Below are positions 13,638 through 15,914 of a stretch of DNA of 15,914 nt, one piece after another; the stretch's first letter is position 1; every line of letters starts with the position of its first letter. The notes under the pieces are model-generated. The model made no database searches. It was not told where the DNA came from and worked only from the letters and a program-made list of their open reading frames with translations. Where the stretch lies: contig CAJLCG010000050.1 of NCBI GenBank assembly GCA_905205085.1, positions 1-15,914 on the forward strand. Direction: 5' to 3'. The translations under genes and the position numbers were made by a program. Source of the DNA: an uncultured Oscillospiraceae bacterium. GTDB taxonomy: Bacteria > Bacillota > Clostridia > Oscillospirales > Oscillospiraceae.

Positions 13638-14402
13638 TCAGCCCTCCCGGCGCTGAAGCTGAAGGCGGTCGGCAATCATGGCAATAAACTCCGAGTTGGT
13701 AGGCTTGCCTTTCACGTTGGAGACGGTATAGCCAAAATATTTTTGCAGCGTCTCCAGATCGCCCCGGTCCCAGGCCACTTCGATGGCGTGGCGTATGGCC
13801 CGTTCCACCCGGGAGGCGGTAGTGCCAAAGCGCTTGGCTACCTCCGGATAGAGGACCTTGGTCACCGCGTTAATAACGTCCATGTCCTCCACCGCCAGGA
13901 TAATGGCTTCCCGGAGATACTGATAGCCCTTGATGTGGGCGGGAACGCCCACCTCGTGGATGATGGAGGTGACCATGGCCTCCAAGGAGCGGGCCGGCTC
14001 CTGTGAATTACTAGGGACCGCAGCAAATGTGGCTAGTTGGCGGATGCGCTGACATACCGCGTTGGGCCGGCAGGGCTTGGACATGTAGTGATCGGCCCCC
14101 AGTGTGGCGGCCAGATCAGCCATTCCACCCCGGGCATAGCTGGACAAAATCAAAATCTTGGGGCGATAGTCCAGCTCCATCTGAGACAGCCGCTCCAGCA
14201 CCTCAATGCCATCGATTCCGCCCAGGACGATCTCCATCACCACCACGTCGGGGCGCAGCGTCTGCAGCTGGTCCAGCAGGACCAAGCCGTCCCCGGTTTC
14301 TCCCACCACCTGCAGGTCCGGCTCGGCCTGGAGCATCTCGATAAATTGATGCCGGTACTCCTCGTTGGCGTCCGCTACCAACAGTGATACGGTTGCTTCC
14401 AT
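13638..14402 (-). CDS. spo0A: Spo0A sporulation master regulator with atypical receiver domain
   Basis: A 254-residue response regulator, close to the usual Spo0A length. The C-terminal effector domain is strongly conserved: [21 protein letters not shown] (148-168), [31 protein letters not shown] (181-211) and [14 protein letters not shown] (234-247). It binds 0A boxes and switches cells into sporulation. The receiver is degenerate: at the position of the phosphorylated aspartate (D56 in Bacillus) is E57 ([12 protein letters not shown]), and the second acidic-pocket aspartate is A12 (VADANEE); D11 and K109 remain. Classical phosphorelay activation therefore looks impossible. The ATG follows AAGGGAG by nine bases; the frame stays open further upstream but has no homology there. 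It lies directly downstream of spoIVB, the standard Firmicutes order, with its own promoter and 0A boxes. Confidence 0.95.
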   Translation of the reverse strand: MEATVSLLVADANEEYRHQFIEMLQAEPDLQVVGETGDGLVLLDQLQTLRPDVVVMEIVLGGIDGIEVLERLSQMELDYRPKILILSSYARGGMADLAATLGADHYMSKPCRPNAVCQRIRQLATFAAVPSNSQEPARSLEAMVTSIIHEVGVPAHIKGYQYLREAIILAVEDMDVINAVTKVLYPEVAKRFGTTASRVERAIRHAIEVAWDRGDLETLQKYFGYTVSNVKGKPTNSEFIAMIADRLQLQRREG

Positions 14403-14469
14403 GAATGTAAACTCCCTTCTTTGCAAGGCTGGCATTTTGACCGTGACACACACTGAATCGGTCAAATAA

Positions 14470-14498
14470 AATGTACCATAATCAGACAGTATGCGCAA
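14470..14498 (-). promoter_or_regulatory. Probable sigma-A promoter of spo0A
   Basis: Read on the minus strand: TTGCGC (14493-14498), 17 bases, TACATT (14470-14475), start near 14463. An 8-bp dyad, tttgaccg/cggtcaaa (14436-14443 with 14459-14466), spans the predicted start, and a 7-bp dyad, tttacca/tggtaaa (14505-14511 with 14517-14523), lies just upstream of the -35. A sigma-H promoter was looked for and not found. Confidence 0.55.
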
Positions 14499-14529
14499 GA
14501 TATTTTTACCAAAAAATGGTAAACAAAAG

Positions 14530-14556
14530 TTCGACATCTTCCGACAAAATTCGACA
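14530..14556 (-). promoter_or_regulatory. Three tandem 0A boxes upstream of spo0A
   Basis: On the minus strand TGTCGAA (14550-14556), TGTCGGA (14540-14546) and TGTCGAA (14530-14536) recur at exact 10-base steps. Two are perfect 0A-box consensus and the middle differs at one position. The helical-turn spacing would place three Spo0A molecules on one DNA face, about 30-60 bases upstream of the -35. Autoregulation is inferred. Confidence 0.85.
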
Positions 14557-14587
14557 TTTGCGGGAAAAAGGGGCGGCAAGAGGGAAG

Positions 14588-14629
14588 AAAATGCTGCCCC
14601 GGATGGGGAAGTTTTCCATCCGGGACAGC
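14588..14629 (-). terminator. Rho-independent terminator after spoIVB
   Basis: A 14-bp stem in the minus-strand RNA (14593-14606 with 14616-14629, one G-U pair, 9-base loop), then ATTTTCTTCC. It lies 17 bases past the spoIVB stop and separates it from the spo0A promoter region. Confidence 0.8.
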
Positions 14630-14646
14630 TGTGTTTTCACGTCTGT

Positions 14647-15753
14647 TTAGGCGGCCTGAGCACTGTTTTGAGCGGTTTTCACCATGTTTTCTGCCAAAAT
14701 GCCGTAGCCGCGGGAGGGCTCGTTAATGAGAACGTGGGTGACCGCGCCAACTAACCGTCCGTCCTGGAGAATAGGACTTCCAGACATTCCCTGGACAATG
14801 CCGCCAGTGGTTTCCAGCAGACGGGGGTCGGTGACCTGGAGCATCAGGTTGCGGGTGTCCCCGTCGCCCTCCGGGTAGAGGGTGAGAATTTCGATCTCAT
14901 ACTCCTCCACCTGGTCTCCGGCAATGTTGGAGAGAATGGTGGCCTTTCCGGTGTGCACCTGGTCTCGGGAGGCAATCTCTACCCCCTGGTCGCTCTGGAC
15001 CAATTGCTTGTCGTCCAGGGTGCCGAAGATGCCCTGTTGGGTGTTGGCGTACAGGGTACCCAGGTCGTGCTGGAGGTCAAAGACTCCGTGCAGCTCTCCC
15101 GGCTCCCCGCTTAACCCTTTCTTGACGTCGGACACCGTAGCCTTCATGATGCTCCCTGTCTCCAGGGGCATGAGGGTAGCGGTGTCCACGTCGCTGATGC
15201 CGTGGCCCAGGGCGGCAAATACGCCGGACTGGGGATCATAGAAGGTAAGGGTGCCGATACCGGCCATGGAGTCCCGCAGCCAGACTCCCAATTGATACGC
15301 GCCCTCCTGATTCTGCACCGGCTGTACGGTGAGCTGGAGCGCTTTTCCTTCCCGCTGGACCTGAAGGGTCAGGGGTTCTCCCTGCTCCTGGGCCATCAGG
15401 GCCTGGACGCCCTCAATGGTGTTGACCTCCTGGCCGTTGATGTGGGTGATCACATCGCCTGCTCGCAGACCGCCTTCCCGCCCAGGGGAGGAGGCGCTGT
15501 CTGTGGACTCCACATTGGACAGGCCGGTGACCACCACGCCGTCAGAAAAGAGCTTAATTCCCACCGCCCGGCCCAGCGGGATAACCGTATCGCCGATTTC
15601 CACCGGGCCGGCGCAAGCGGCGGCGTCCCAGGCCGGGGCGGCCAGGGCCCGGTCTCCCGACAGGGTCAGCACCAGCAGTAGACAGGCTGCCGCCGTCCAA
15701 ATTCCGCCGCCCAGCCGCCGGTGTCCGGGCGTTTGTTTCGTATTTTCCTGCAA
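14647..15753 (-). CDS. spoIVB: SpoIVB serine peptidase (S55 family), sporulation signalling protease
   Basis: A 368-residue exported protease. In Bacillus it is made in the forespore, secreted into the intermembrane space, and cleaves SpoIVFA to trigger pro-sigma-K processing. Layout: N-terminal membrane anchor/signal (about 17-38), PDZ domain (about 60-145), then the S55 domain. Catalytic residues match Bacillus by motif and spacing: H184 in ALGHGISD, D309 in VTDPRLLE and S324 in QGMSGSP, the last two 15 apart as in D363/S378. GAVTHVLINEPSRGYGI follows as expected. The start is TTG at 15753, supported by GGGGGTGA just upstream; an in-frame stop closes the frame a few codons earlier. No clear sigma-G or sigma-F promoter was seen. 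It is followed by spo0A. Confidence 0.95.
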   Translation of the reverse strand: MQENTKQTPGHRRLGGGIWTAAACLLLVLTLSGDRALAAPAWDAAACAGPVEIGDTVIPLGRAVGIKLFSDGVVVTGLSNVESTDSASSPGREGGLRAGDVITHINGQEVNTIEGVQALMAQEQGEPLTLQVQREGKALQLTVQPVQNQEGAYQLGVWLRDSMAGIGTLTFYDPQSGVFAALGHGISDVDTATLMPLETGSIMKATVSDVKKGLSGEPGELHGVFDLQHDLGTLYANTQQGIFGTLDDKQLVQSDQGVEIASRDQVHTGKATILSNIAGDQVEEYEIEILTLYPEGDGDTRNLMLQVTDPRLLETTGGIVQGMSGSPILQDGRLVGAVTHVLINEPSRGYGILAENMVKTAQNSAQAA

Positions 15754-15914
15754 AATTTCACCCCCATGTCAATTTTGCGCGGCAACTTTGCCGCCTTAGA
15801 CAGTATGGACGATTTTTTTGCAGTACAAACAGGGCGCAGATTCCAGAGCTGCCAAGGCATATTTTTCAAGTACAAAATCCACGGGGCATTGTGGCTTTTT
15901 CTGCGAAAATCTTT
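15754..15914. other. Region upstream of spoIVB, no assigned gene
   Basis: A 7-bp inverted repeat (15779-15785 with 15788-15794) lies about 30 bases before the spoIVB start, without a U-tract. To its right, a minus-strand frame stays open to the window edge and stops at 15796-15798; it is too short to judge. The segment is more AT-rich than its surroundings. Confidence 0.4.

Noticed and set aside
15796..15914. Possible 3' end of another minus-strand gene at the right edge
   Set aside because: About 39 open codons ending at TAA (15796-15798), just before a hairpin. The peptide has a CLYC motif but no family I recognise, and the opposite strand is open too, so it is too short to support.

Overview
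The window looks like a chromosomal segment of a GC-rich, anaerobic, endospore-forming Clostridia member. The Oscillospiraceae (the Flavonifractor/Lawsonibacter/Intestinimonas neighbourhood) fit best. That placement is inferred from a spoIVB-spo0A pair, a 2-hydroxyacyl-CoA dehydratase activase, strong AGGAGG-type ribosome sites, good sigma-A promoters and high GC; no rRNA or marker search was possible. There is no tRNA, rRNA, CRISPR array, transposase or phage gene. Apart from one palindrome-rich intergenic element it reads as ordinary core genome.

Layout, left to right. (1) The start of a minus-strand BadF/HgdC-type activase runs off the left edge; its promoter is visible. (2) A minus-strand BlaI-type repressor and BlaR1-like M56 metalloprotease pair has overlapping stop and start codons. 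It is driven by a consensus promoter wrapped in a perfect 9-bp operator dyad and closed by a terminator. (3) A minus-strand FMN-dependent alpha-hydroxy-acid oxidase has an N-terminal five-cysteine motif, and beside it is a monoacylglycerol-lipase-type alpha/beta hydrolase. Each has its own promoter. (4) An intergenic element of stacked palindromes (about 5787-5964) precedes a minus-strand hypothetical gene. (5) Plus-strand genes follow: a PaaI-type thioesterase, then a complete lysine riboswitch with terminator controlling an NhaC-family transporter that carries an unusual exported four-fold CxxCxG domain. (6) A small minus-strand protein and a YtrA-type GntR/ABC ATPase/ABC permease operon come next, behind a promoter overlaid with AT-rich dyads. 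(7) A plus-strand MATE transporter converges on and overlaps a four-cysteine TSCPD protein. (8) Minus-strand spo0A and spoIVB close the window.

The most striking observation is in Spo0A. The phosphoacceptor aspartate of the receiver domain is a glutamate (E57) and the second acidic-pocket aspartate is an alanine (A12), while the DNA-binding domain is fully conserved. Upstream of this gene are three 0A-box-like heptamers spaced exactly 10 bp apart. Together these suggest a master sporulation regulator uncoupled from the classical phosphorelay but still autoregulated. The second most interesting observation is the DnaJ-like Cys-rich domain on the lysine-riboswitch-controlled transporter.
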